Positions 53,629 to 61,948 of a DNA stretch of 64,000 nt are shown here, piece after piece. Under the pieces are notes generated by a model. It worked only from the letters and a program-made list of their open reading frames with translations. It was not told the origin of the DNA and searched no databases. Location of the stretch: the NCBI GenBank assembly GCA_049840815.1, contig JASGJI010000016.1, positions 62,001 to 126,000 on the forward strand, in the 5' to 3' direction. This DNA comes from JASGDN01 sp049840815 (GTDB taxonomy: Bacteria > Chloroflexota > Chloroflexia > Thermomicrobiales > UBA6265). Position numbers and translations under genes: made by a program. Each line of letters begins with the position of its first letter. The first letter of the stretch is position 1.

Positions 53629-56600
53629 CTATGCGCCTGCTTCCTCGACTGTCAGTTCGAGGTAGGCGGGTGTACCAGTCTCCTTGCTGCCGATCCCGGC
53701 GGTAGCATCTGGCGTGCCGGTGATGACGAACGAGATCGTGCCATCAGCGGTGACGATGCCGGTGACGTCGATGAATGTCTGGCTGCCGGGGCTGATCGTA
53801 TCGACCCAGCCCGCGCTGCCGAGTCCGGCTCCCGCGATCTGGTTGGCCGTGACACTGTATTCGTCGAACCACGTCCCATACCCGACGAGCAGATTACCGC
53901 CGCTCCCCGCTGTGCCGCCGCTGCCGGTGATGACGAGCGTGGCGCTGACGACGGTCCCCGCGCCGATGCCATCGACGTTGAAGGTCAATACCGTCTGCGC
54001 GCCGTCTGGGCCACCCGCAGTGAGGACGCCGCCAACCTCACCGGAGCCTGGCGTGTCGGGCGAGGTGCTCGACACGCTGGCATCGGAGGCGACCGAAATG
54101 GAGAGCGTGCGGGTGACGGTCTGCGGGACCTCGGTGGGCGCGACGTCCTCGCTGATGGGGGCCTCGGTCGCGATCACCGCGTCGCCTGCCCCTTCAACGG
54201 TCGCCGTCTCCACGGGCTGATCGAGGACCGGCGTCGGGGTCGGTTCCGGCGCCGTCGCGACGACGAACGCCGAGTAGACGTAGCCATCCATGCCCTGCGC
54301 GTTCACTGGTGTCCAGTCGCCGCTGGTGGGACCGGCGACGGTCAACTCGCTGCCCTCGGGAAGCGTGGTCAGGATCGCGCCGTTCGGGTCGGGTGCCTGC
54401 CGGAGCAGGGCGCCATCGCCGCCGGTGCCACCGATCCAGGCCGTGACCGGGTCGAATGCAACAGGCAGGGTGGGCTCGACGGTCGGCGCGAGCGTCGTCG
54501 TCGGCCCGACGGTTGGTTCAACGGGGGCTGTCGGCTCGATCGTCGCCGTGGGTTCGAGCGTTGGCTCGATGGTTGGCGTTTCGGTCGGGATGATGGTCTC
54601 CGTCGGAACTGGTGTCGGCGAGACCTCCGGCGTGAGCGCGACGCCGGTTCCCCAGATCTCCACCTCGGCGATGTTGCCGATCTCGGCAAGACCGCTCGGA
54701 TTCGCGACGACGACGCGCACGTAGCGCGCGGCATCGTTGGTTGCGAATCCCTCCCAGGTGCCTGGCTGACGGTTGGAGGACATCGAGAGGTCGTTCCACG
54801 TCTGGCCATCGACCGAGACCTGGATCGTCATCGCATCCGCGCCGGTGGGGGCGCCCATCATCCAGCGAATACCGGTCAGCTCGTTGATCGCGCCGAGGTC
54901 GAAGGTGATCGTGACCTGCTCCGGCGTGTCGCCGGTGCTGACCCACGTCGTCGATGGATCGCCATCATGCGCCGCAGCTGATTCCGACGAGTTGGCGGAG
55001 TGGATGCTGCCCACGATCGGGAGGGGCGCGCCGCTGAACGACGGATTCGAGCCTGCCGGTACGGATGGATCGCTCGTGACCGGGGTTGCGGTACTCGCCG
55101 GTTCGAGCGTCTCGGTCGCCTGGACTGGCGTTCCGTTCACGATCTCGGTTGCGGCCTCGGTGGGTGTCGTCGTGACGGTCGGGGTGACGGGAAGGGCCAT
55201 CGCCCCGCCAATCGCGGCGCCGGAGATCGTCAGGTACTGCGATGAGACGTAGCCGGACCGGCTGCCGCAGGTGACGGGCTGCCAACCGCCAGAGGCTGTG
55301 CCGTTCAGCGTCACCGTCGAACCCTCGGGCAGTGACGTGATGACCGAACCGGATGTGCTCGGCGCGGTCCGGCAGTTGACGCCAAGTCCACCGGTGCCAG
55401 TGACGCGGGCCGTGCCCCCGGTTGGCGTCGTGGTGGGGGAGACGGTCGGCGTTGGGGTTGGCGTGGAGGGTTGGCTCGTGATGGTGACGTATTGCGAGGA
55501 GACGAAACCGGAGCGCCCGTTGCACACGACCGGCTGCCAGCCGCCACTTGCGGTGCCATTGAGGGTGACGGTTGCCCCCTCGGCGAGCACGGTGATGACG
55601 CCGAAACCCGTGCCTGCGCCAGAACGGCAGTTGACTCCGTCGCCGTTGGTTCCCGTGATGCGCGCCGTGCCGCCGGATGGTGTCGTCGTGGGTGCGATGG
55701 TGACGGTGCGGGTCGGGGTGCTCGTCGGTGCGACGGTTGTCGTGCGGGTCGGGGTTGCGGTGGCGGTTGCAACCGGCGTACGGGTCGGTGTGGACGACGG
55801 GACGGTTGTCCGCGTCGGTGTGGGGGGTGTGGTCGCGGTCGCTGGTGGCGTCGCGAAACCGCTGAGGTAGGTGGAGAAGACGTAGCCTTGCTGGCCCCCG
55901 CAAATCACGGGTTGCCAGCCGCCGGAGGCGGGACCATTCAGGGTGACTGTCGATCCTTCAGCGAGGACGGCGATCACCTGGGCCGAGGTGTTTGGAGCAG
56001 TACGGCAGTTCAGGCCGCCTCCGCCGGTGCCAGTAACGACAGCTGTACCGGTTCCAGTTGGAACCGTGGTCGTAGCCGTCGGCGCGACGGTTGTCGTGCG
56101 GGTTGGGGTGGGTGAATTCGTCGGGACGGATGTGCGGGTCGGCGTGGAGGTATTGGTCGGGACGGACGTGCGCGTTGGGGTTGCCGTCGCTGTTTGGGTC
56201 GCCGTGGACGTGGCGGTTGGCGTGATCGTCGCGGTGGCCGTCGCCGTTGGCGTCGTGAAGTTGCCGAGGTATGTGGAGAAGACGTAGCCTTGCCGACCCT
56301 CGCAGATGACCGGCTGCCAGCCGTTGGACGCCGTGCCGTTCAGGGTCACGGTTGATCCTTCGGCGAGAACGGAGATTACCTGGGCCGACGTGTTCGGCGC
56401 GGTGCGGCAATTCACCCCTCCACCGCCCGTTCCGGTGACGACAGCGGTGCCGGTGCCGGCTGGGACAGTGGTCGTCACGGTCGGGGACACGGTGCCGGTC
56501 GGAGTTCTTGTCGGGGTCGCAACGGTACCGGTTGGCGATGGGGTCGGCCCACCCGCCGAGACGTAGATCGAGCCGTACGCGCGGGCTCCGGAGGTGAGGC

Positions 56601-57870
56601 CGGTGCCCACATAGTCGTAGGTGCCGACATTCGCGGCCGGGATCGTGATCGTGGTGGAACCCGTGCCGAGCGCGTTGGTGGTTGCGGTGCCGAGGATCTG
56701 GCCGCTGGTATTGCTCCAACGCAACTGGACCTGCTCGTTCGCGCCGAAGCCACGCACCGTGACGCTCAACTGGGTGCCTGCGGGGCCGCCGGTCGGCGTT
56801 CGGGAGAGGCTTGGAGCGAGCGTGAACGGGGAGGCTTCCTGCTTGCCGCTGGTTGCCCCGCGCGCGATGATCTGGTAGCTGCCGCGCGTGGATTCCGGTA
56901 CCGTGATGGTGGTGGAGAACGAGCCGCCGCTGGCGGTCACGGTTGTGAGCGGGCTCGACGAGGTGCTGTTCCAGTAGATACGGACGCTCTCGCCGCTGGT
57001 GTAGCCGGAGCCACTGACCGTCACCGAGCTGCCGACACTTCCGGAAGTCGGGGAGACCTGGAGGGTGCTGCCGCCTGGCTTCTCGTTCAGGGGGTGGCCG
57101 CAGGCGGCTGCTGCCGCGGCGGGATCGACGCCGGACTGCCAGGTCATCTCGACCCCAAGCTGCGAGACATAGCCGCCCGCACCGAGGCCGATGTCGTCCC
57201 AGGTGCCGTCGGCGAGGTCGATGGCGGCGCGGTTGCCGACGGTCGCGTAGACGTCGGAACTCCCGATCCCGCCCGAGCCCTTGCCATACCCGACGTTCAG
57301 GCCATCGCGGGCGGCGTCCGCACCGGAGTAGCCCTGCGGCAGGGTTTGGGGATTGGCGGCGAGCTTGTTCAGGTAGCGATTGGCGGTGGTATTCCACCAG
57401 TCGTCGACGCGGAACCAGGGACCAGTGTCCAGGATTGGTTCGACGCGGCAGGCTCCGGTGGAGAGGTTCGTGACCTTGACGTAACAGCTGGAGCCGCAGT
57501 TCGTCATCTGGCCCCAATACGGGCCGCCGGGGCAGTTGGTCGGGGTGCAGGCGGGCAGGGAAACGAAATAATCCTGGGCAACGATGAGGTGCCCGCTGGA
57601 TGTTGAGCTGCCGACGAGCCCTTCCTTGGTCGCGGTGACGATGTAGGTGCCGTTGCCGGTCATCTGGCTCTCTGCCGATGCCGTCTCCGGTTCGATGCCC
57701 GCAAGCGGCAGGGCGCTCAGGTCGGCCAGCATCCCGACGAGCAGCAGGAGGACGATGACTCCTCGGATGCCGAGGCCCAGCCATGGCATCCGCTGCCGTG
57801 CGCGGTCATGATGAAGCCCTCTGGATTGCGTGAGCGGGCCGTGATGGCGGTGATGGTGGTGTGCACGCAT
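53629..57870 (-). CDS. Giant secreted protein: DPBB-like, SH3b repeats, F5/8C, DNRLRE
   Basis: 1413 residues, ATG 57870 with GGGAGCG upstream. His-rich start (HHHHRHH), then a signal anchor (about 30-60). Residues 70-260 look like an RlpA/expansin-type double-psi barrel (YVKVTNLSTGACRVEPILDT, GPW, AIDLADGTWDDIGL). Two Ig-like modules follow (SPTSGSVGSSVTVSGSGYTS, SGEQVxLRW type). Then four SH3b domains separated by Thr/Pro linkers (about 473-536, 610-670, 737-797, 820-880; VNCRTAPNTSAQVISVLAEG is typical), an F5/8 type C discoidin domain (about 950-1075), a fifth SH3b-like domain (about 1147-1207) and a C-terminal DNRLRE/CBM96-like beta-sandwich. Probably binds peptidoglycan and glycans outside the cell; no catalytic residues beyond the barrel Asp were identified. 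Confidence 0.88.
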   Translation of the reverse strand: MRAHHHHRHHGPLTQSRGLHHDRARQRMPWLGLGIRGVIVLLLLVGMLADLSALPLAGIEPETASAESQMTGNGTYIVTATKEGLVGSSTSSGHLIVAQDYFVSLPACTPTNCPGGPYWGQMTNCGSSCYVKVTNLSTGACRVEPILDTGPWFRVDDWWNTTANRYLNKLAANPQTLPQGYSGADAARDGLNVGYGKGSGGIGSSDVYATVGNRAAIDLADGTWDDIGLGAGGYVSQLGVEMTWQSGVDPAAAAAACGHPLNEKPGGSTLQVSPTSGSVGSSVTVSGSGYTSGESVRIYWNSTSSSPLTTVTASGGSFSTTITVPESTRGSYQIIARGATSGKQEASPFTLAPSLSRTPTGGPAGTQLSVTVRGFGANEQVQLRWSNTSGQILGTATTNALGTGSTTITIPAANVGTYDYVGTGLTSGARAYGSIYVSAGGPTPSPTGTVATPTRTPTGTVSPTVTTTVPAGTGTAVVTGTGGGGVNCRTAPNTSAQVISVLAEGSTVTLNGTASNGWQPVICEGRQGYVFSTYLGNFTTPTATATATITPTATSTATQTATATPTRTSVPTNTSTPTRTSVPTNSPTPTRTTTVAPTATTTVPTGTGTAVVTGTGGGGLNCRTAPNTSAQVIAVLAEGSTVTLNGPASGGWQPVICGGQQGYVFSTYLSGFATPPATATTPPTPTRTTVPSSTPTRTPVATATATPTRTTTVAPTSTPTRTVTIAPTTTPSGGTARITGTNGDGVNCRSGAGTGFGVITVLAEGATVTLNGTASGGWQPVVCNGRSGFVSSQYVTITSQPSTPTPTPTVSPTTTPTGGTARVTGTGGLGVNCRTAPSTSGSVITSLPEGSTVTLNGTASGGWQPVTCGSRSGYVSSQYLTISGAAIGGAMALPVTPTVTTTPTEAATEIVNGTPVQATETLEPASTATPVTSDPSVPAGSNPSFSGAPLPIVGSIHSANSSESAAAHDGDPSTTWVSTGDTPEQVTITFDLGAINELTGIRWMMGAPTGADAMTIQVSVDGQTWNDLSMSSNRQPGTWEGFATNDAARYVRVVVANPSGLAEIGNIAEVEIWGTGVALTPEVSPTPVPTETIIPTETPTIEPTLEPTATIEPTAPVEPTVGPTTTLAPTVEPTLPVAFDPVTAWIGGTGGDGALLRQAPDPNGAILTTLPEGSELTVAGPTSGDWTPVNAQGMDGYVYSAFVVATAPEPTPTPVLDQPVETATVEGAGDAVIATEAPISEDVAPTEVPQTVTRTLSISVASDASVSSTSPDTPGSGEVGGVLTAGGPDGAQTVLTFNVDGIGAGTVVSATLVITGSGGTAGSGGNLLVGYGTWFDEYSVTANQIAGAGLGSAGWVDTISPGSQTFIDVTGIVTADGTISFVITGTPDATAGIGSKETGTPAYLELTVEEAGA

Positions 57871-58272
57871 GGACGCTCCCCAACTCCCTCTGTTGGCGAT
57901 GCCGATGCTGCCGAATGCGATTGCCAGATGCCGGCGCCATGCGCGGGTGGCAAGGTATGAGGCCCAATGGATCGACAGGAATCATCCTGCCCAGGCCCGA
58001 CCGAACGTCGCCCAGCCCGGCGCACGTTCTCGAGGCAGCAACGAGCAGTAGACAGGTCGACATACGGGATCGTGCCGACAATTGAGACCCGGATGATGGA
58101 TCGAGTGATTCCATCGCACGCGACATCGATCAGCCATATTCGACGCGGTGTGCGGAAATCATACGCGACACCCTCGCCCTCGCCGAACTCCGGGACTAGG
58201 ATCGGGACCGATGACTGACGCGCGATGGGAGCGGAACCAGCCCGAATGGGTCAACGCCGACGACCCGTTTTC
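57871..58272. other. Intergenic region upstream of the giant SH3b gene
   Basis: 402 bases between two minus-strand genes. It must contain the promoter of the SH3b gene, but no convincing -35/-10 pair, operator dyad or coding sequence was found. The DUF3445 operon ends at 58273 without an obvious hairpin. Confidence 0.3.
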
Positions 58273-59256
58273 TCAACGCGGTGCCTGTTCGGCGGCCTTC
58301 TCCCGGAGCCAGCAGGCGATATCCGGGCGCAAGCGGCTGATGTTCTTGTACGCCGCGATGTCGTCCGGCAGCTGTTCCAGAATGCTCGCCAATTGGTTTG
58401 CCCAGGCCGGAATGGTTGCAATTGCCGCGAGCGGACACAGCTGGTTTTCGATCAGGAACAGGAGACAGCCCGTCATCGGCAGGCGCACCAGGTGCTGGAC
58501 CTCGATGCGGAGACGGAGCGTTGCCATTCCGCCCGGATGGGCACGCTGCGCTCCGTGGTGGAGGGCGTTCTCCAGGCTTGCGTCGAGGTCGCCGGCGTCG
58601 TGCATGCTCCAGTTGGTGCGGCGGACGATCTCGCCCGGCGTCAGGCCGAGGAGGAATCGCTCCGTGCGGTCGACGATGCCCATGCCGTGGAGGCGAGGCA
58701 CGGGACCGTGCAGTTCGGAGAACGTCATGCCCATATCGAAGATGGGCGACCACGATCCGGCGAAGGTCGAAGCCGCGCCTTCCAGCACCAGCGTCCCATT
58801 GCGCGGTTCGAGCAGGAAAAGATCTTCCACCGCTTCCCGCGCCGCGAATTCCAGCGGTGAACACGGCAGGGACGCGTCGTCGCCGAAGATGAAGCGGCGC
58901 ATCGTGCCGGATCGCCGGTTGCGCCAGGTGAATGCGCCGTCTGCGTCTCGCTGCAACGTCATGGCGGGTGGATGATCGGTCGCCAGCGCCTCCAGCACGA
59001 AGAGCAGGGCGTCCCATTCCGCCGCGCGCAGGTGAGGCGCCACGGAGCATCGACGCCGGTCGCGGTCGAGGATGGCGCGGCGGTAGGCGATCACGTCGTC
59101 ATAGGTCTCATCGGCGGCCATCACGGTGTTGCCCCACCGACCGGCTGGTGTCTCGATCGTCGTGCGCCCGCTGACGACGTTCGTGCTGTAGCGGTAGGCA
59201 TCTGCCCCGTCCGCGAAGGGCCAGGCGACGCGATGGAGCGGTGTGGCGTAGTTCAC
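58273..59256 (-). CDS. Heme-dependent oxidative N-demethylase (DUF3445)
   Basis: 327 residues, GTG start at 59256 in a 4-base GTGA overlap with the reductase gene. Landmarks of the DUF3445/HODM family: YDDVIAYRRAILDRDRRRCS, SPLEFAAREAVEDLFLLEP and VDRTERFLLGLTPGEIVRRT with RRTNWSMHDAGDL. The family uses heme and reductant to N-demethylate amines such as dimethylamine. Operon neighbours (reductase and DmmA-like subunit) support a complete three-component monooxygenase. Confidence 0.88.
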   Translation of the reverse strand: MNYATPLHRVAWPFADGADAYRYSTNVVSGRTTIETPAGRWGNTVMAADETYDDVIAYRRAILDRDRRRCSVAPHLRAAEWDALLFVLEALATDHPPAMTLQRDADGAFTWRNRRSGTMRRFIFGDDASLPCSPLEFAAREAVEDLFLLEPRNGTLVLEGAASTFAGSWSPIFDMGMTFSELHGPVPRLHGMGIVDRTERFLLGLTPGEIVRRTNWSMHDAGDLDASLENALHHGAQRAHPGGMATLRLRIEVQHLVRLPMTGCLLFLIENQLCPLAAIATIPAWANQLASILEQLPDDIAAYKNISRLRPDIACWLREKAAEQAPR

Positions 59257-60218
59257 AGGTCGAGCTCCAGACCCGGCGAGAGGGCGCGGGAAACACAGGG
59301 ATACATCACGCTTGCGGTTGGACGTTGGTCGCGGGAGATGATGAGATCACGGTGATCCGGCATCCCCGCGCGGACCCGGACTTCGCATTCTCCGCAGACG
59401 CCGCGCGTGCACATGCGCGGAAGCGTCACCCCGGCAGCGTCGAGCGCGGCCAGCAGGGTTACATCGGAGGGAACCTCGATGCGGATGCCGGAGCGACCCA
59501 GCGTCGCGATGAACGGCTCACTGGTGGTCGGTTCGGGGGCGGCGAACGCCTCGATGTGCAGGCGTTCCGGGACCCATCCGGCGGTCGCGCCCTCGTCGAG
59601 AAACCAGTCGAGGAAGCCCGTGGGACCGCAGGCGAAGGCATGACTGCCGACGGGTTGGCGACGGAGCGCCGTCGCGACTGCATCGCGAAGCGCGTCCCGA
59701 TGGCGGACACATGTCAGGCGATCTCCGGCCAGGGATGCAAGTTCGGCCAGCAGGGGAGGTTCGGGATCGTGATCGGCGTGGATGACGGAGAAGGGCCGAC
59801 CCCAGCGGACCGCAGCGTGGGCGTGGGCGAGAATCGGCGTGATGCCGATGCCGGCGGCGATCAGCAGGGAGTGGCGGGCATCCGGCACCGGCAAGAAGGC
59901 GGCCTTCGGGCCGGTCACGGTGAGGATGTCGCCGGGTTGGACGTTCGCATGCAGCCAGTCGGAGCCGCCACCACGGTCCATGCGCTGGACCGCGATCCGG
60001 TAACGACTGGGGAGCACGCCGTCGTCCAGGAGCGAGTATGCGTTGATGGCGGTTCCTGCGTGGACGAAGAGATGAGCGCCGGGGGCGTGCGATGGCAGCG
60101 GCTCGCCGCCGAGCGGGGCGAGGATGAACTCGCGGACTCGGTCCCGGTCGTTGACACGACCACGTCCACGTCCACCGTGCGGAATGATCGCTTCGACGCG
60201 AACGCGGAACTCACGCAT
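59253..60218 (-). CDS. PDR/VanB-type ferredoxin reductase component
   Basis: 321 residues from ATG 60218, starting eight bases inside the upstream gene. FMN/NAD part: INAYSLLDD, PSRYRIAVQRMDRGGGSDWL, LIAAGIGITPILAHA and GSHAFACGPTGFLDWF; C-terminal plant-type [2Fe-2S] domain with CTRGVCGECEVRV and a fourth Cys in VMYPCVSRA. This phthalate-dioxygenase-reductase order (FMN, NAD, Fe-S) feeds electrons to the DUF3445 heme protein encoded next. Confidence 0.92.
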   Translation of the reverse strand: MREFRVRVEAIIPHGGRGRGRVNDRDRVREFILAPLGGEPLPSHAPGAHLFVHAGTAINAYSLLDDGVLPSRYRIAVQRMDRGGGSDWLHANVQPGDILTVTGPKAAFLPVPDARHSLLIAAGIGITPILAHAHAAVRWGRPFSVIHADHDPEPPLLAELASLAGDRLTCVRHRDALRDAVATALRRQPVGSHAFACGPTGFLDWFLDEGATAGWVPERLHIEAFAAPEPTTSEPFIATLGRSGIRIEVPSDVTLLAALDAAGVTLPRMCTRGVCGECEVRVRAGMPDHRDLIISRDQRPTASVMYPCVSRALSPGLELDL

Positions 60219-60798
60219 CGTCCGCCTCCGCCGGCGAGGCAAGGTGGAGCGTGCCGAGGTAGGCACCTCGCTGCCTTGAGAGATGTGGTTGCATCGCCAA
60301 TGCGTGCCCGCATCCTGCGCATCGAAGCGGCTGAGCGTTGTCGTCTGCAACATCGGTGATGGTCGAGCACATCGGGCAGTAGAGGCGTTTGCGAGAGCGA
60401 GTCTCGGCGTGGAGCACCAGTTCTGATGGAAGAAGCCCGGCCTTCCGGGCGATTGCCGCGAGGGCGAGGACGGCATGTTCCGCGCCTGTGGCCGCGATTT
60501 GCCAGCCGACCACCCGCCGATCGACCTCCTGCGCGAACCACTCCGGCAGGGCATCCAGCCACGCGGCAAGGGCGTCGGGCGTGACCTCGATCACGTCGAC
60601 TGGCGCGCCGGGCATGCTCCGGAGATCGTGCAGCCATCGCTGGAGGGTGTCGCCTGTGGGCGGCGCGAGGGAGAAGAGCGTCCAGGCCATCGCGCCCGGT
60701 GGCAAGACGGGAGCCGTCGCGGACCAGACCGGAACGCTGGTCCTCGGTGACATGGGGGTGGGTGTATCACGTGTGGGCTGGGGATCGGATGATGGCAT
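60211..60798 (-). CDS. DmmA-like subunit of dimethylamine monooxygenase
   Basis: 195 residues. The N-terminal half is unremarkable; the C-terminal part carries a zinc-ribbon pattern (LYCPMCSTIT and LRCAGCGHALAMQ, CxxC twice) and ends near SRQRGAYLGTLHL. This architecture and its place next to a PDR-type reductase and DUF3445 fit the DmmA family. The three genes overlap by 4-8 bases, so they are one operon. Assignment rests on context plus the Cys pattern. Confidence 0.72.
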   Translation of the reverse strand: MPSSDPQPTRDTPTPMSPRTSVPVWSATAPVLPPGAMAWTLFSLAPPTGDTLQRWLHDLRSMPGAPVDVIEVTPDALAAWLDALPEWFAQEVDRRVVGWQIAATGAEHAVLALAAIARKAGLLPSELVLHAETRSRKRLYCPMCSTITDVADDNAQPLRCAGCGHALAMQPHLSRQRGAYLGTLHLASPAEADDA

Positions 60799-60918
60799 GG
60801 CGGGTTCCGCAGGTCAGGCTGGATGGTCGCGGTCCGGATACTGCGGCCATGATACGGTACGGCCAACGATGTCCTTCCATGGATGGGGGACGCTGGCGAC
60901 GCATTCCGGGAGGCACGC

Positions 60919-61734
60919 GTGGACCGAGACCAGACGACCGCGAGCACGAAGCCGCTTCTGCTTGCGGAGATGACGAGCGCCGAGATCGCGGCGATGGGCG
61001 AGGTGATCGACCTCGTGCTGATCCCGGTCGGGGCGAACGAGCAACACGGGGCTGCCTTGCCGGTCTCCACGGACACGATCTCGGCGCAGGTGCTTTCGGC
61101 GCTGACGGCGACCCTGATAGGACCGCGCGTGGCGGTGGCCCCGGCCATTCCATGGGGGATCTCGTGGCACCACCTCGATGGTGCCGGGACTGTGTCGTTA
61201 CGGGAGGAGACGCTGATTGCGATCGTGCTCGATCTTGTCGACTCGTTGGCCAGGCATGGGGTGAAGCGGATCGCGTTGGTGAACGGGCATGGTGGCAACA
61301 ACGCCGCGCTGGCAGTCGCGGTCGAGCGGGCGCATCGTGAGCTCGGCGTACCCCTCGTGACCTCCCTCTACGCCTACTCGCTGATCGCGAATGCCGCCGA
61401 GACGGAGCTTGGTCCGGAGGCGATCGGGCATGGCGGTGGCGATGAGGCGTCGGTGATGCTGGCGCTGCGACCTGACCTCGTGCGGAAGGAGCTGCTCATC
61501 GATCCGGAGGTCGATCCCGCGCTACGGACGATGCAGCAAGTGGTCCGGGCGATCAACGGGACGTTCCCGGTGCGGCAGACCCTCGTGAGTGCGAGTGGTA
61601 CGACGGGGGATGCCCGGAATGCCTCGGCGGAGGCGGGGAATGCGATTCTCGGGCAGGCCGCAGCACGGTTGCAGGTAATCGTGGAGGGGTTGATCGACCT
61701 ACCGTTGCCGGAGCCACCTGCCAACGGGCGATGA
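60919..61734 (+). CDS. Creatininase-family amidohydrolase
   Basis: 271 residues, GTG start at 60919 with GGGAGG six bases upstream. Metal-site motifs: IPVGANEQHGAALPVSTDTI (Glu, His, Asp), ISWHHLDGAGTVSL, VNGHGGNNAALAVA and HGGGDEASVML. The family includes creatinine amidohydrolase, MftE and pyrimidine-deformylase relatives. A role in breakdown of N-methylated compounds together with the divergent N-demethylase operon (121 bases away) is attractive, since creatinine degradation yields methylated amines, but this is inference. Confidence 0.86.
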   Translation: MDRDQTTASTKPLLLAEMTSAEIAAMGEVIDLVLIPVGANEQHGAALPVSTDTISAQVLSALTATLIGPRVAVAPAIPWGISWHHLDGAGTVSLREETLIAIVLDLVDSLARHGVKRIALVNGHGGNNAALAVAVERAHRELGVPLVTSLYAYSLIANAAETELGPEAIGHGGGDEASVMLALRPDLVRKELLIDPEVDPALRTMQQVVRAINGTFPVRQTLVSASGTTGDARNASAEAGNAILGQAAARLQVIVEGLIDLPLPEPPANGR

Positions 61735-61948
61735 GACGGACCCGACGTTCGTGGCGACAAGGTCGTACGTTCACCTCGTCCAGCGCGTGAAGGAAATGCT
61801 AGGCTTGTCCCATTCCGGATGGGCGTTGTCGGCAACATCGTGGCGACGCCAGCCCATCCATAGCGAACGCCTGCCCCGATCCGAACCCGAGACCGGTGGC
61901 GGTGAACGCCAGTCCGGTCCGAACGAAGCTCCACCTTGAGGAAGCACG

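Noticed and set aside
53684..56566. Several Val/Gly-rich plus-strand frames with repeated sequence
   Set aside because: They mirror the Thr/Pro linkers and SH3b repeats of the minus-strand giant gene.
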